A DNA stretch of 64,000 bases from Tridacna crocea (GCA_943736015.1 OX031061.1:12781290-12845289); one strand, 5' to 3'. Shown: positions 52,119 to 62,281, counted from the first letter of the stretch. Made by a program: numbers and translations. The notes: generated by a model not told the origin, from the letters alone.

Positions 52119-52347
52119 TTAACCCTTTACTCCATAGATACTCATTTCCACGTATTGCCTGTAGGTGCCTTTGGAAAACATTGTGGCAAAAGGTGAAATT
52201 GCTCGTGACGAGCAAATTGACCTTTTGTCACATTGTTTTCTATGCTATCAAAAGGTGTCATATACATGTAAGAAACATCTTCATCCTTGCTGTTATTTAG
52301 GGTCAATTACAGATACCATAGAAATGCCTTATAGGGTAAAGGATTAA
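52119..52347 (+). mobile_element. TTAA MITE, subfamily C, full length
   Basis: TTAACCCTTTACTCCATAG to GGGTAAAGGATTAA; core TTGCTCGTGACGAGCAA. Confidence 0.85.
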
Positions 52348-52432
52348 GCGTTTAGAGATTAGTTTCTTTCGAACTAAAGGTCTTGAACAAATATGGTTGT
52401 TTAAAACTTGAAATGATCCTAAAATCTTACAG

Positions 52433-52435
<3 letters not shown>

Positions 52436-52464
<29 letters not shown>

Positions 52465-52625
52465 CCACCATCATCATAATATGCCCAAATATTGCAACTT
52501 TAATGTTCCTTTGGAATAACCCTTGGGCCATATTAAATATATGACTAAGGTCTATACCATATATGGCTGTATGGAACCTGGAATACCTACAGTATCATCA
52601 TCATCATCATCATCATCATATGGCC
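52436..52625. repeat. Two (ATC)n microsatellites in a duplicated segment
   Basis: Runs at 52436-52480 and 52594-52620 are each followed by ATATG(C/G)CCAA(A/G)TATTGCAA(C/T)TTT, showing an old tandem duplication of about 155 bp. Confidence 0.8.
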
Positions 52626-52771
52626 AAGTATTGCAATTTTGATATTCTGAGGAAAAATCCTTCGACATTTTACAACATGTTCCAAACATTATACTGGTAG
52701 GTTCAAGATCAGACTGTACGTGATTGCGTTTGGTGTTGTCCCGATCTTTATAGAATTTCCGCATAACTTTA

Positions 52772-52982
52772 TCTAAAACCCTATACTAGACAATCCCTGG
52801 TTTTTACGTCACAGAAGAAGAAAGAAGTTTTCTGAAAACACTGTTGGAAAAGGAGACCGGCATTTTCTCACAAGGTTTTCTACTCTTCTAAAGTAAAGTT
52901 TAAAATTCAGTCACGTATATTTTGTCGTCTGAAAATGCTTTCAATTTAGACAAGTGTTAAATTCTGTAGTTTGATAAAGAGA
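52772..52982 (-). mobile_element. TTAA MITE, subfamily A, palindrome half lost
   Basis: AACCCTATACTAGACAATCCC, then GGAAAAGGAGACCGGCATTTTC, so most of the left half of the hairpin is deleted. It ends GATAAAGAG, abutting the next copy. Confidence 0.68.
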
Positions 52983-53207
52983 ACCTTTTCCCAAGCAAGC
53001 CCTGGTTTTTACGTGTCTGCAGAAAAGTCTTTTGAAAACACTGTGGGAAAAGGAGAAATTGCTCGTAACGAGCAATTTCTCCTTTTCCCACAGTATTTTC
53101 TACCCTTTTTTAGAACTTTCTACCATTTTCTACTAATCTAAAATTTTTGTCTGCAAACTCTTTTGGTTTTGAAGAGTCCAAAATCTTGTCGTTTAGGAAA
53201 GAGTTAA
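52982..53207 (-). mobile_element. TTAA MITE, subfamily B
   Basis: AACCTTTTCCCAAGCAAGCCC to GGAAAGAGTTAA; core TTGCTCGTAACGAGCAA is perfect. Confidence 0.8.
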
Positions 53208-53228
53208 GAGAACCCATCAGCCAAAGGA

Positions 53229-53450
53229 TCAACTCTTTATGAGAAGACAGAATTTTTGACTGGTCCAAATCGAGACTATACACTCTGCAAGTAAGTATGA
53301 CCTAATGGGCCTCGTCCGCTTGAAAGAAACAACAACATTGTGGTCATAGGAGAAAATGCTTGTTGCCAGCATTTTCTCCTTTTTCCACAATGCTTTCGAA
53401 GCCCTTAATCAGAGACATTAAAACTTCAGGATAGTTCTGAAAAGGATTAA
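53229..53450 (+). mobile_element. TTAA MITE, subfamily A, worn
   Basis: CAACTCTTTATGAGAAGACA, TTTTTGACTGGTCCAAAT, core GCTTGTTGCCAGC, and a right end GAAAAGGATTAA. Confidence 0.65.
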
Positions 53451-53667
53451 CCCTTCCGCGTATATCGGAGTTTCTCTGAGGTCCAAACTTGGGTATAATT
53501 TTGATACAGTTCCCAGGTTCCTCTGCAAATACATACATATCCATCACTTTTTGGCTATTGTCTCGCACCTTGAAGTGGCTTTGCAGAAGGGAGATCTGAC
53601 AGCCCTGTTAGTGGAGTCTGATCTTATTCTTCGCTGACTTCAAAGGCAAATTGACTCTCAATCGGCA

Positions 53668-56600
53668 ATGAAAGAGCTATATAGTGGTGGAATTTCTGTG
53701 TATTTTAGAAATAATATTTCAAAGTTTATTTCAATTGTTGAAACAAACAATGTTGGTTTTTTGTGGCTAAAAATTGATCACAAACTTCTTAGTATCAAAG
53801 AAAATGTCTTTATTTGCACCTGTTATATTCCTCCATCCGGGTCAAAGTTATTAAAACAAAATGATTTTTGCTTTTATGAAGAGCTTGAAAGTAGTATAAA
53901 TAAATATTGCGACAAAGGGAAAACTTTTATTACGGGTGATTTTAACTCGAGAACAAGTGAACTTTTCGATTACACGCTAAGTGATTATTGCGGCATCGAG
54001 GGCAACGCCAATCAAAACATTGATTTTGAAAGCGTTCCAATCAGAAAGAACAAGGATCACGTGCTCGATGCAAATGGGCGGAAACTTTTAAATTTATGCA
54101 AAACAACAAATCATGTGATTGTAAATGGGCGTATACATAAAGATGCGGGTATAGGGGAATATACTTTTTGTTCGACACGTGGAAATAGTGTTACTGATTA
54201 TTTGCTAGTACAGCCACGTGACCTCATAAATATTCATGACTTTAATATACAAGACTTAACTGAATTTTCTGACCACTCTTCATTGTACTTCAGCGTACTT
54301 AAGAAACCTGAAATAAATTATCACAAACAAGATAAAGAATATAAGATAAAAGAAGAGATTATATGGAATGAAGAAAAAATTGACGAATTTAGACTTTCGT
54401 TGGCAAATGATCAAAATACATTAACTAATCTGAATAATGTAATAACAGACCCAAACTCTACGATAGAAAGACTATCATCCTTTTTATATTCTAATGCTTT
54501 AAAAGTTTTTGGAGTGAAGAAGCAGAACAAAGAACAAAAGAGACGAAAACAAAAAAGGAATGTAGCATGGTTCAATCAAAATTGCCGAGAGGCTAAAGAA
54601 GAATTTAGAAATTCTAGAAAAAAATATTACAAAGATAAAAATGAAGAAAATCGAATAAATTTTGTGAATTCTAGGAACAGGTATAATAAGGTGAAAATGA
54701 ATGCCAAGTATAGGTTTAGAATAAAAGAAGGTAACAGATTAGAAAACATAGCGAAAAATGAACCTCGATCCTTTTGGAAGGAAATCAGTAAGAGAAAATC
54801 GAATGATGACAATGAAGAAATGCCGGAAATCAACAGCCTTTACAATCATTTTAAGTCTTTGTTAGCAACTTCTGATCATGATTATGAAAACGCAGCAGCT
54901 TTGACCTCGGATTTTGTCCAAGATGAAGACTTAGACAGTCCGATATCAGAGACAGAATTAAGAAATGCAGTCTTTCAACAAAAAAATAATAAGGCATGCG
55001 GTCCAGACAAAATTTCCGCAGAAATAATCAAAAGTGCATATGAAGTTATACAACAATACCTTCTCCATTTATATAATGACTTGTTTGAAAAAGGAACATA
55101 TCCAGAAACATGGACACTAGGATATATAGTTCCAATATTTAAAGGCGGAGATAAAAAGAATTCATCAAATTATAGAGGTATTACATTGAACAATATTTTA
55201 GGTAAAATCTATTCACAAATTCTATTAAATAGAATCACAAAATGGACTATGAAATATAATAAAATATCAGATTTTCAATTTGGATTTCAAAAAGGTAAAA
55301 GCACAATAGACTGTTTGTTTATTCTACATGCCATTATATCTAAAACATTCAGTAAGGGAGAAAAATTATATTGTGTATTCATTGACTATGAGAAGTGTTT
55401 TGATTCTGTAAATAGATCCATTTTATGGCAAAAATTGATTAAAGAAAACTTAAGTACAAAAATGGTAAACGCAATAAAATCGATATATAAATGTGTAAAA
55501 TCTGCTATAAAAATAGGTGATATTATTACTGAACCCATCTTATCGCAAAAGGGCGTGAAACAAGGAGATCCAAGTTCTAGCCTTTTGTTTATGATGTTTG
55601 TAAATGATATTATTGAAAATATTGATTCAGATTTAAATGGTATTTTCACTTTAAATGAACTTAGAATATTTATGCTATTATATGCAGATGACCAAGTATT
55701 GATAGCCAATACGCCACAGGTGATGAAGGGTTTGCTGAAAAATTTAGAAATTTATTGCAAAAAAAATTTGTTAAAAATAAATATCGATAAAACAAAGTGT
55801 ATGATTTTTGAGAAAGGCAGGGCGAATACCATGTACAATTTTTATCTATATGGAAAGAAAATTGAAATAGTGCAAGAGTTTAAATACCTCGGAGTAACTT
55901 TATATAAAAATGGTAGATGGAACAAAACACAAAAATTGTTTGCTGAAAAAGGATCAAAATCACTTTATAATCTTTATTCAATATTTCGACGTTATGAGTT
56001 TACAACAGAAAAGAAATGCCAATTATTCGATTCTTTGATTTTACCAGTACTTCATTTCTCTTCAGAAATATGGGGAACACACAAAGCACATGAGATTGAA
56101 TCAGTACATACTAAATTTTGTAGGAAAATTTTATCGGTAAAAAAATCAACTAACTTAGGTGCCATATATGGCGAATTAGGAAGAGTACCATTATTAGTAA
56201 AAAGGGAATGTAATATCATACGATACTGGATTAAAATTCTAAATAGTGAAAATAACACAATCCTAAAACATATATATTTTATGCTAAGAGATGATGCAAA
56301 TAGCAATGAAAGTTACGGTGGATTAAACTGGGCATTTAATGTAAAAAAGATTTTAGATAAATTAGGCTTATCAAATTTATGGATAAATCAATTAAGTCTT
56401 TCTATCAACTTTTCGCAAATAGAACAAAGAATCCTAGATCAATATCAACAAAAATGGTACTCTGAAATAAATAATTCACAAAGGCTATTTTACTACAGAA
56501 TGTATAAACATCAATTTACATGTGAACAATATCTTAACTCTCAGCTGGACAATAAATTTAAATATAGTTTAACAAGATTTAGGACATCTTCACATGACCT

Positions 56601-56880
56601 TGAGATTGAAAAAGGGAGATACAATAGAACACGACGGGAAGATAGATTATGTAAATTATGTAATCTAAATCAAATTGAAACCGAATATCACTTTCTATTA
56701 ATTTGTCCATTCTATAGAGACCTACGATTACAATATATTAAACGTTACTATCAAACATGGCCGAATCTAAAAAAATTTGAAAACTTAATGATCAGTAAAA
56801 ATAAACAAACTATTATAAATCTTTCTAAATACATCTTTTTTTCCATGAAAGCCAGAAGCATTTTCTTGAGTAATCAATAA
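53668..56880 (+). CDS. LINE polyprotein: partial endonuclease, reverse transcriptase, C-terminal zinc motif
   Basis: The product nicks DNA and copies its own RNA at the cut (target-primed reverse transcription). Residues 1-210 are the later two thirds of an apurinic-type endonuclease: SGGISVYFRNN, GDFN (90-93) and SDHS (201-204). The early catalytic Asn and Glu blocks are absent. The reverse transcriptase has FIDYEKCFDSVNR (about 571), GVKQGDPSSSLLF (about 629) and LLYADDQ (about 671), the YADD catalytic site. The C-terminus has a Cys-rich motif C-x2-C-x9-H-x4-C at about 995 (CKLCNL...HFLLIC). The reading frame is otherwise open to TAA 56878-56880. The I/Jockey-like group fits the endonuclease plus CCHC layout; the exact clade is not determined. 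ATG 53668 is simply the first available, probably not the ancestral start. Confidence 0.88.
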   Translation: MKELYSGGISVYFRNNISKFISIVETNNVGFLWLKIDHKLLSIKENVFICTCYIPPSGSKLLKQNDFCFYEELESSINKYCDKGKTFITGDFNSRTSELFDYTLSDYCGIEGNANQNIDFESVPIRKNKDHVLDANGRKLLNLCKTTNHVIVNGRIHKDAGIGEYTFCSTRGNSVTDYLLVQPRDLINIHDFNIQDLTEFSDHSSLYFSVLKKPEINYHKQDKEYKIKEEIIWNEEKIDEFRLSLANDQNTLTNLNNVITDPNSTIERLSSFLYSNALKVFGVKKQNKEQKRRKQKRNVAWFNQNCREAKEEFRNSRKKYYKDKNEENRINFVNSRNRYNKVKMNAKYRFRIKEGNRLENIAKNEPRSFWKEISKRKSNDDNEEMPEINSLYNHFKSLLATSDHDYENAAALTSDFVQDEDLDSPISETELRNAVFQQKNNKACGPDKISAEIIKSAYEVIQQYLLHLYNDLFEKGTYPETWTLGYIVPIFKGGDKKNSSNYRGITLNNILGKIYSQILLNRITKWTMKYNKISDFQFGFQKGKSTIDCLFILHAIISKTFSKGEKLYCVFIDYEKCFDSVNRSILWQKLIKENLSTKMVNAIKSIYKCVKSAIKIGDIITEPILSQKGVKQGDPSSSLLFMMFVNDIIENIDSDLNGIFTLNELRIFMLLYADDQVLIANTPQVMKGLLKNLEIYCKKNLLKINIDKTKCMIFEKGRANTMYNFYLYGKKIEIVQEFKYLGVTLYKNGRWNKTQKLFAEKGSKSLYNLYSIFRRYEFTTEKKCQLFDSLILPVLHFSSEIWGTHKAHEIESVHTKFCRKILSVKKSTNLGAIYGELGRVPLLVKRECNIIRYWIKILNSENNTILKHIYFMLRDDANSNESYGGLNWAFNVKKILDKLGLSNLWINQLSLSINFSQIEQRILDQYQQKWYSEINNSQRLFYYRMYKHQFTCEQYLNSQLDNKFKYSLTRFRTSSHDLEIEKGRYNRTRREDRLCKLCNLNQIETEYHFLLICPFYRDLRLQYIKRYYQTWPNLKKFENLMISKNKQTIINLSKYIFFSMKARSIFLSNQ

Positions 56881-56929
56881 TTATTTGTATTACTATATTT
56901 ATTGTATATATGTCTGTGTGTATGTATAT

Positions 56930-56970
56930 ATGTATATATATGTGTATACATATATATATATATATATATG

Positions 56971-57025
<55 letters not shown>
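56930..57025. repeat. (TA)n-rich microsatellite
   Basis: Runs of TATATA with interspersed TGTATA in the retrotransposon 3' UTR. A second run is at 57129-57178. Confidence 0.9.
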
Positions 57026-57026
<1 letters not shown>

Positions 57027-57123
57027 GTAAAAGACTAAATTTCAAAAGTCAAAGGTTCATTTATATTACCTTTTTGAGGGAGAAGTAAGTCTTTAAGTAC
57101 ACGTGTTACTCTACATATGTGTG

Positions 57124-57178
<55 letters not shown>

Positions 57179-57310
57179 CAATGTAAAAGACTAAACTTCA
57201 AAAGTCAAATATATACAATGTAAAAGACTAAACTTCAAAAGTCAAAGGTTCATTTATATTACTTTTTTTGAGAAAGAAGCTAGTCTTTAAGTATATGTGC
57301 TACTCTATGA
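57023..57310. repeat. Duplicated 3' UTR block
   Basis: AATGTAAAAGACTAAAYTTC with AAAAGTCAAA starts at about 57025, 57180 and 57216. The 57025 and 57216 copies both continue through GGTTCATTTATATTAC to GTCTTTAAGTA. This is a tandem duplication within the element tail. Confidence 0.8.
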
Positions 57311-57317
57311 TTACAGT

Positions 57318-57480
57318 CTATGTTCAGATAAGAGTCGAGATCAGAATGCAGAAAGGTTGTATTCTGATCTTGACCCTGTATCACTTCACCAGATATCATT
57401 GAATTATATAGTTTCTGGCTGGTAGAATCGGGGTTGGACTGTACTGAACGTGCAGTCGAATCCTGATCCTACACTACCGG
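57318..57480. repeat. Two short palindromes within the 3' UTR
   Basis: GATCAGAATGCAG / TGTATTCTGATCTTGACC and GGGTTGGACTGTACTGAACG / GTGCAGTCGAATCCTGATCC resemble the GATCAAGATC foldbacks elsewhere. Confidence 0.5.
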
Positions 57481-57641
57481 CAATGAAAACATGTCTCAAA
57501 AGGTTTTTTCTTTTTAAGGGGGTTGATTTAAATATAATATATATTTTCACCATGTCAAGTATAAAATAGTTTCTCGCTGTTAATCTCTCATGGCTTTATA
57601 TTTTCATTTATGTTTGCTAAAAGTATTGTATTACTTACAGC

Positions 57642-57647
57642 AATAAA
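57642..57647 (+). promoter_or_regulatory. Retrotransposon polyadenylation signal AATAAA
   Basis: It lies 2 nt before the TTCTG tail, the usual position at a LINE 3' end. Confidence 0.6.
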
Positions 57648-57666
57648 ATTCTGTTCTGTTCTGTTC

Positions 57667-58147
57667 AATATAGAAAACAAACTTCCTCTTATCACGACAG
57701 TTTAGAGTTTACACGCAACAAGTACCATCCGTACTTCGATTTCCTGTGGTTGCGACGAAAATCTATTTATACAACCAGTGCGTGGGAGGATGTGTACGCA
57801 TGCGCAAAGTACATGTTCTGGAAGTCGGAAGTGGTAAGCAAATGGTCAGATGTCATTATTTTATGTGTTAGTGGTTAACATTTATTACTGATTTCAGTTG
57901 ATTTGTGATAAAGAACGGGGAATCACAGCGCATTATATTTCTGTTTTGATCGGTAAGTAACATTAGTTTGTTTTGTTGACGCGATTCGTCACATAATAGA
58001 TTTGCAACAGGTCTTATTTTGACAATATTGAAACTAGATTTGGCTGCAGAAGACGGAGTGTTGCTATTTCCAATACACTAATGAGGTGTGACGACTGACC
58101 AAATCGGTTAACCCCTTGTCTGCAGAAAGATCGGAAAGAGGTAATCG
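57667..58147. other. Less AT-rich unassigned segment
   Basis: 57700-57960 is clearly richer in GC than its surroundings and contains GCATGCGCA. A donor-like CGGTAAGTAAC lies at 57950. It could be a promoter and untranslated first exon of a gene to the right of the window, but no coding exon was found. Confidence 0.3.
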
Positions 58148-58570
58148 CTGTATACAGAGACCCAACCAAATTGAAAGCATTTGCAGACGACAAATTAAAT
58201 GCAACATTAAATTGATGAGAATTCTATATTAGAATTAAAATCACTGTGGGCCAAAAAAGGGAAAGTCTGGTAGCCAACATTTTCTCCTTTCCCTAGAATG
58301 TTTTTAACTCTTTACCAAACAACAATATCTTAGGCTTGTCCACTTGTCCAAATTGAAAGGATGAGCAGTTGACGGAATAAAAGTGACTGAAAATTTGAAA
58401 TTTGTTATGTGAAGGGTAGAAAAGATTGTGGGAAAATGAGAAAATGCTCATTACCAGCATTTTTACCTTTTCCCACAATGTTTTCTAAAGGCTTCTACCT
58501 CAGAGTGGTCAAAAGTAGGGATTGCATGACGATGGGTTAAAGGCTTGTTTGCATTAGGGTCATCAACATA
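58148..58570 (+). mobile_element. TTAA MITE, subfamily A, interrupted by a second A copy
   Basis: The left arm ACCCAACCAAATTGAAAGC and a core end at CCCTAGAATGTTT. After the insert the arm resumes as AGGCTTGTTTGCATTAGGG, matching the expected order. Confidence 0.68.
58304..58540 (+). mobile_element. TTAA MITE, subfamily A, nested
   Basis: TTAACTCTTTACCAAACAAC to GACGATGGGTTAA. It is inserted at a TTAA within the outer copy and contains a short CTTGTCCA duplication. Confidence 0.8.
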
Positions 58571-58769
58571 CTGTTTCAGTTTTCGTTTTGGCTGGAAATA
58601 CCTTGCAAGTTCTACATTTGACAGAGTTTGGTAGTCTTCTTCAGCATATACCAGAGCTTTAGCTTTCCTTTGCATTCAGAGCAAGTGAGCGTTAACATTT
58701 TAGTAGACATAAATAAAACTTTTTTAGACATTAAGATTGTTACTCTGTTGAGAGGTTTCGGTACTGTAC

Positions 58770-58865
58770 TTCAAAGGGGTAGAAAATATTGTGAGAAAAG
58801 CATAAAATGGTTGTTGCAAGCATTAGTTCCTTTTTCCACACTGCTTACTACTCATATCGTGAAGT
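58770..58865. mobile_element. TTAA MITE core remnant
   Basis: GGGGTAGAAAATATTGTGAG, ATAAAATGGTTGTTGCAAGC and CCTTTTTCCACACTGC. Neither terminus is left. Confidence 0.45.
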
Positions 58866-59032
58866 ACAGTAAGTAAGAGCTACTATCATATGGTGACAGG
58901 AAGCTTACATTAGTCACATTTTACTGGTTTGCATCAGTTTGGCAAAATCTGTATAAAAAGTGTAGAAAAAAACTGGATCTAGATCTAAGTTTTCATGCAG
59001 AAATTTTCGCATAAAGACATTTGGCTCATTAA

Positions 59033-59260
59033 TTAACCCTTTCCCAAACAAGCCCTTGTTTTTATGTGTCTGCAGTACAAGTCTTTTGCAAACAATGTGG
59101 GAAAAGGAGAAATTGTTCGTTACGACCAATTTCTCCTTTTCCCACAGTGTTTTCTGCCCGTTCAGATCATTTTCTGCCATTGTCATGAAAGTTAAAATTG
59201 TTGTCTGCAAACTCTTTCAGTTTGGAAGAGTCTAAAATTTGTCGTTTGGGAAAGGGTTAA
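59033..59260 (-). mobile_element. TTAA MITE, subfamily B, full length
   Basis: TTAACCCTTTCCCAAACAAGCCC to GGGAAAGGGTTAA. The core is TTGTTCGTTACGACCAA with one mismatch. Confidence 0.85.
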
Positions 59261-59603
59261 AAGTTATTTGTCTTTATTTTAGAATGCTTGTAGAAAGAAT
59301 GCGCATCTGCAAAACATTTACTGTTCTGTTCAAACAAAATGATATACATAGATATACTACACATATAAAAACACATTTGATATGCTCACCTTAACTTATG
59401 TAATCATGTATGTTGCCAAAATTATGGCATTTGGGCATTATAATGGGTATGATCAACACTGCCTTATTTTAGATTTTCATTCAATGTATTTGCTGAAGAC
59501 TATTTAGATGTGGAGCAAATGGCAAGATTTGCCTATTTAATTATTTATTAGAGGATATAAAACATTGTGGGGGAAAAAGTAGTCAAGTTTCCCAGAAACA
59601 AGA

Positions 59604-59838
59604 TTAATTTCTTTCCTTTCCCATACAATCCCTAGTTTTTACCACCCTGAGGAAGAGGTCCTCTGTAAACATTGTGGGTAAAGGAGAAAACGCTGGTAAA
59701 TAGCATTTTCTCCTTTTCCCACAATTTTTTTTGCTCTGCTGAAGTCAAGTTTCAATTTTAGAGTCATGTTTATTTTGTCATCTGCAAATGCTGTCAATTT
59801 TGACATGTCTAAAATTTTGTCATTTGGTAAAGAGTTAA
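59604..59838 (-). mobile_element. TTAA MITE, subfamily A
   Basis: The left terminus is disturbed (TTAATTTCTTTCCTTTCCC). The core is worn (GCTGGTAAATAGC). It ends GGTAAAGAGTTAA. Confidence 0.7.
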
Positions 59839-60052
59839 CCCAGTTTGAAACTAGTGATGGGAAATTGGTGAAAAATGCTACTATGAATGATTTGTCTGAA
59901 CAGAAAACCACTTTTGATTCAATAATTAATAACAGTTACAGAGCCAGGAAAAAATATAAAATTTGGTGTTCGGTTATGGATTCAATTTTAAAAAATTTAA
60001 ATAGATAAAAAATTGCACCAAGCAGGTTTTACCTTCTGCATGAGTTCAATGA

Positions 60053-60280
60053 GTTGAACCCATTACCACCAATTCCTAATTTGACAACCCTGAGAAAGGA
60101 GCCTTTAAAAATCATTGTGGGAAAAGGAGAAAATGCTGGTAACTAGCAATTTCTCCTTTTCCCACAATGTTTTCTACCCTTCACAAAACAATTTCAAATT
60201 TTCAGTCACTTTTAATTTGTCATCTGCAAATGATTTCGATTTGGACAAACCTAAAAGGTTGTCGTTTGGTAATGAGTAAA
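60053..60280 (-). mobile_element. TTAA MITE, subfamily A
   Basis: TTGAACCCATTACCACCAATTCC to GGTAATGAGTAAAG; core GGTAACTAGCAATTTC. Confidence 0.72.
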
Positions 60281-60384
60281 GTGAAAAGTTAAGCTTATTT
60301 TATAAACTTTTTGCGAATGTACGTTTACACTTTATACAATTATAGGCGATAGAAGTATACACAATTAAAGGCAATAGAAGTATG

Positions 60385-60626
60385 TTAACGGTTTACCAAA
60401 AGACAAAATTTTAGTATTGCCCTAACTCAAAATATTAAATTTTGCAGATGACAAAAGAAATGCGACTCAAAAATTGAAATTTTTTTTTGAAGGGTACAAA
60501 ACTTTATGGGCATAGGAGAAAATGCTGGTTACCAGCATTTTCTTCTTTTTCCAACAATTTCTTGAAAAACCTTCTCTCAAAGAGTGGTTTTAAAATTGCA
60601 TTATAATTATTATGGTAAAGAGTTAA
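60385..60626 (+). mobile_element. TTAA MITE, subfamily A
   Basis: TTAACGGTTTACCAAAAGAC to GGTAAAGAGTTAA. The core is symmetric at GCTGGTTACCAGC but the outer stem has decayed. Confidence 0.75.
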
Positions 60627-60879
60627 ATTATCATATTCACAGAGTATAACTGCACATCAATCTAGTTTTACCCGATTTTCCGGATGTGAAAGAGATTTTA
60701 TCTCAAAATTTGTTTGAAAAAGAACCCAGATTGTGATAAGCATAAAAGGCAAAAATGTTATAATATTTTACCTTGCATGTGAGCATGGGTTTGTTATGAA
60801 ATATTTGGGACTAGATTCATATTTCAGAAATTTGTTTATTATAATATTTAACATGAGGATTCACAAAATTTATAGACTG

Positions 60880-61097
60880 AAATCCTTTACAAAACAATCC
60901 CGTGATGATGACAACTGAAGGAAGACAACTTTCAAAAACATTGTGGGAAAGGCAGAAAATGCATGTAACCAACATTTTCTTCTTTCCCTTCCACCATTTT
61001 TAAGAGCAAATTACATGATTTTAGCACTCTGCTATTTTTCAATAGCAAATTGCTTTCAGTTTTGACAAGTCCAAAATTTTGCGGTTTGGTATAGAAA
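60880..61097 (-). mobile_element. TTAA MITE, degraded
   Basis: AATCCTTTACAAAACAATCCC, CATTGTGGGAAAGGCAG and a right arm GCAAATTGCTTTCAGTTTTG survive. Confidence 0.6.
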
Positions 61098-61254
61098 AAA
61101 GCTTTCGTTGAATAATCTCAACAACCCTAAAAAAGATAATTTCAATAATCATTGTGGGTAAAGGAAAAACTACTCTTAGGGAACTTAATTCTTGCTTCTG
61201 TGGTGTCAGTTTCAGCTCTTTGACAAGAGTGCATGTACTACATGTTTACCTCAT

Positions 61255-61480
61255 TTAAAATACCAAACAACAAAATTTTAGGCTTGTCCAAATCGAAAGC
61301 ATTTGCAGACGACATAATAAAAGTTACTGAAAATTTGAAATTTGTTTAGTGAAGGGTAGAAAACATTGTGGGAAAAGGAGAAAATGCTGGTCACCAGCAT
61401 TTTCTCCTTTTCCCAATATGTTTTCTAAAGGCTTCTTTCTCAGGGTCGTCAAAAGTAGGGATTATGTGGTAATGGGTTAA
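61255..61480 (+). mobile_element. TTAA MITE, subfamily A, left end worn
   Basis: It starts near AAAATACCAAACAACAAAATT and runs to GTGGTAATGGGTTAA. It shares its last TTAA with the next copy. Confidence 0.78.
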
Positions 61481-61705
61481 CTCTTTACCAAACAACAAAT
61501 TTATAAACTGGTCTAAATTCAAAGCATTTGCAGATGACAAAATAAAGGTGACTGAAAATTTGAAATTTGTTTTGGAAAGGGTAGAAAACATTGTGGGAAA
61601 AGGAGAAAATGCTGGTTTCCAGCATTTTCTCCTTTTCCCATAATGTTTTCAAAAGGCCTCTTTCTCAGGGTCGTCAAAAGTCGGGATTGTGTGGTAAAGG
61701 GTTAA
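61477..61705 (+). mobile_element. TTAA MITE, subfamily A, full length
   Basis: TTAACTCTTTACCAAACAAC to GTGGTAAAGGGTTAA, same orientation as its neighbour, so two copies stand head to tail. Confidence 0.85.
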
Positions 61706-61764
61706 CTCTTGAAATTATTTGAAAACGACAGAAATAAATGTTACAAATTTTGTCTTTGATACTT

Positions 61765-62155
61765 AGGGTAGAAAAACATTGTGGGATAGGTGAAAATACT
61801 GGTTAACAGTATGTTTTCCTTTTCCTACAATGTTTTCTAAAGGCTTCTTTCTCCATCCTCAGATACCCCGGGGTCTCCCTATTTGCTACGCTACATCGAC
61901 CCCTGGGACAATTAATTGAATTTCCCTCGCTTTACCGCTGCCCGAATGCTGACTTTTCATTGGTTCCATCATCATTTTGTGATGGACGAATCGATGTACG
62001 CTATGACGTTTCGTATCGATTTTCGGCGGCTGATTCGAAGTTTTATAAGTCAATTGTCCCAGGGTCGATGTAGCGTAGCAAATAGGGAGACCCCGGGGTA
62101 TCCGAGGATGTCTTTCTCAGGGTTGTCAAAAGTAGGGATTGTGAGGTAATGTATC
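61765..62155 (+). mobile_element. TTAA MITE, subfamily A, interrupted by a 257-bp MITE
   Basis: GGGTAGAAAAACATTGTGGG, a core with TACTGGTTAACAGTA, then GGCTTCTTTCTC up to 61853. After the insert it continues with TCTTTCTCAGGGTTGTCAAA and a worn GTGAGGTAATG. Confidence 0.78.
61854..62110. mobile_element. 257-bp MITE with about 59-bp inverted repeats and 8-bp TSD
   Basis: The ends are CATCCTCAGATACCCCGGGG and, inverted, CATCCTCGGATACCCCGGGG. They stay paired through CTACGCTACATCGACCC and GGGACAATT with one mismatch and one indel. TCTTTCTC is duplicated at 61846-61853 and 62111-62118. An 8-bp duplication is known for hAT and P superfamilies; the CATCC terminus is not the usual hAT form. Confidence 0.9.
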
Positions 62156-62281
62156 TCAGAGATGTATTAATATTACCATTCAACGCATCAGATAATTATG
62201 GATCTGTAATGGTTGCTTTTTTTTTAAATCAACCTAGGAAGGAGCTAGACTAGGCCTTGAACATGCTGAAAGTTTGACCAA

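Larger units (their letters stand above)
39122..53640. other. Intergenic, repeat-rich, no host gene recognised
   Basis: After the ACADL stop I found no exon-like frames with consistent splice sites. Contents are the MITEs and foldbacks listed here plus unassigned AT-rich DNA, notably 40080-40815, 41945-42535 and 49150-50210. Two diverged segments with TGGACAGATTTTTTT and CCCGTGCT words (49720-49830 and 50100-50200) look like an old local duplication. Confidence 0.5.
53650..57666 (+). mobile_element. Non-LTR (LINE-type) retrotransposon, 5'-truncated
   Basis: It carries the 1070-codon ORF, then a long 3' UTR with (TA)n and duplicated blocks, AATAAA at 57642 and a final run of TTCTG units (57649-57665) that marks the 3' end. 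The 5' edge is approximate. In the ORF frame there is a stop at 53635, and the ORF starts inside the endonuclease domain, so the first part of the element is missing. I could not identify a target-site duplication. Confidence 0.8.

Noticed and set aside
54627-56306. Minus-strand ORFs of 68-107 codons
   Set aside because: They are antisense shadows of the retrotransposon ORF.
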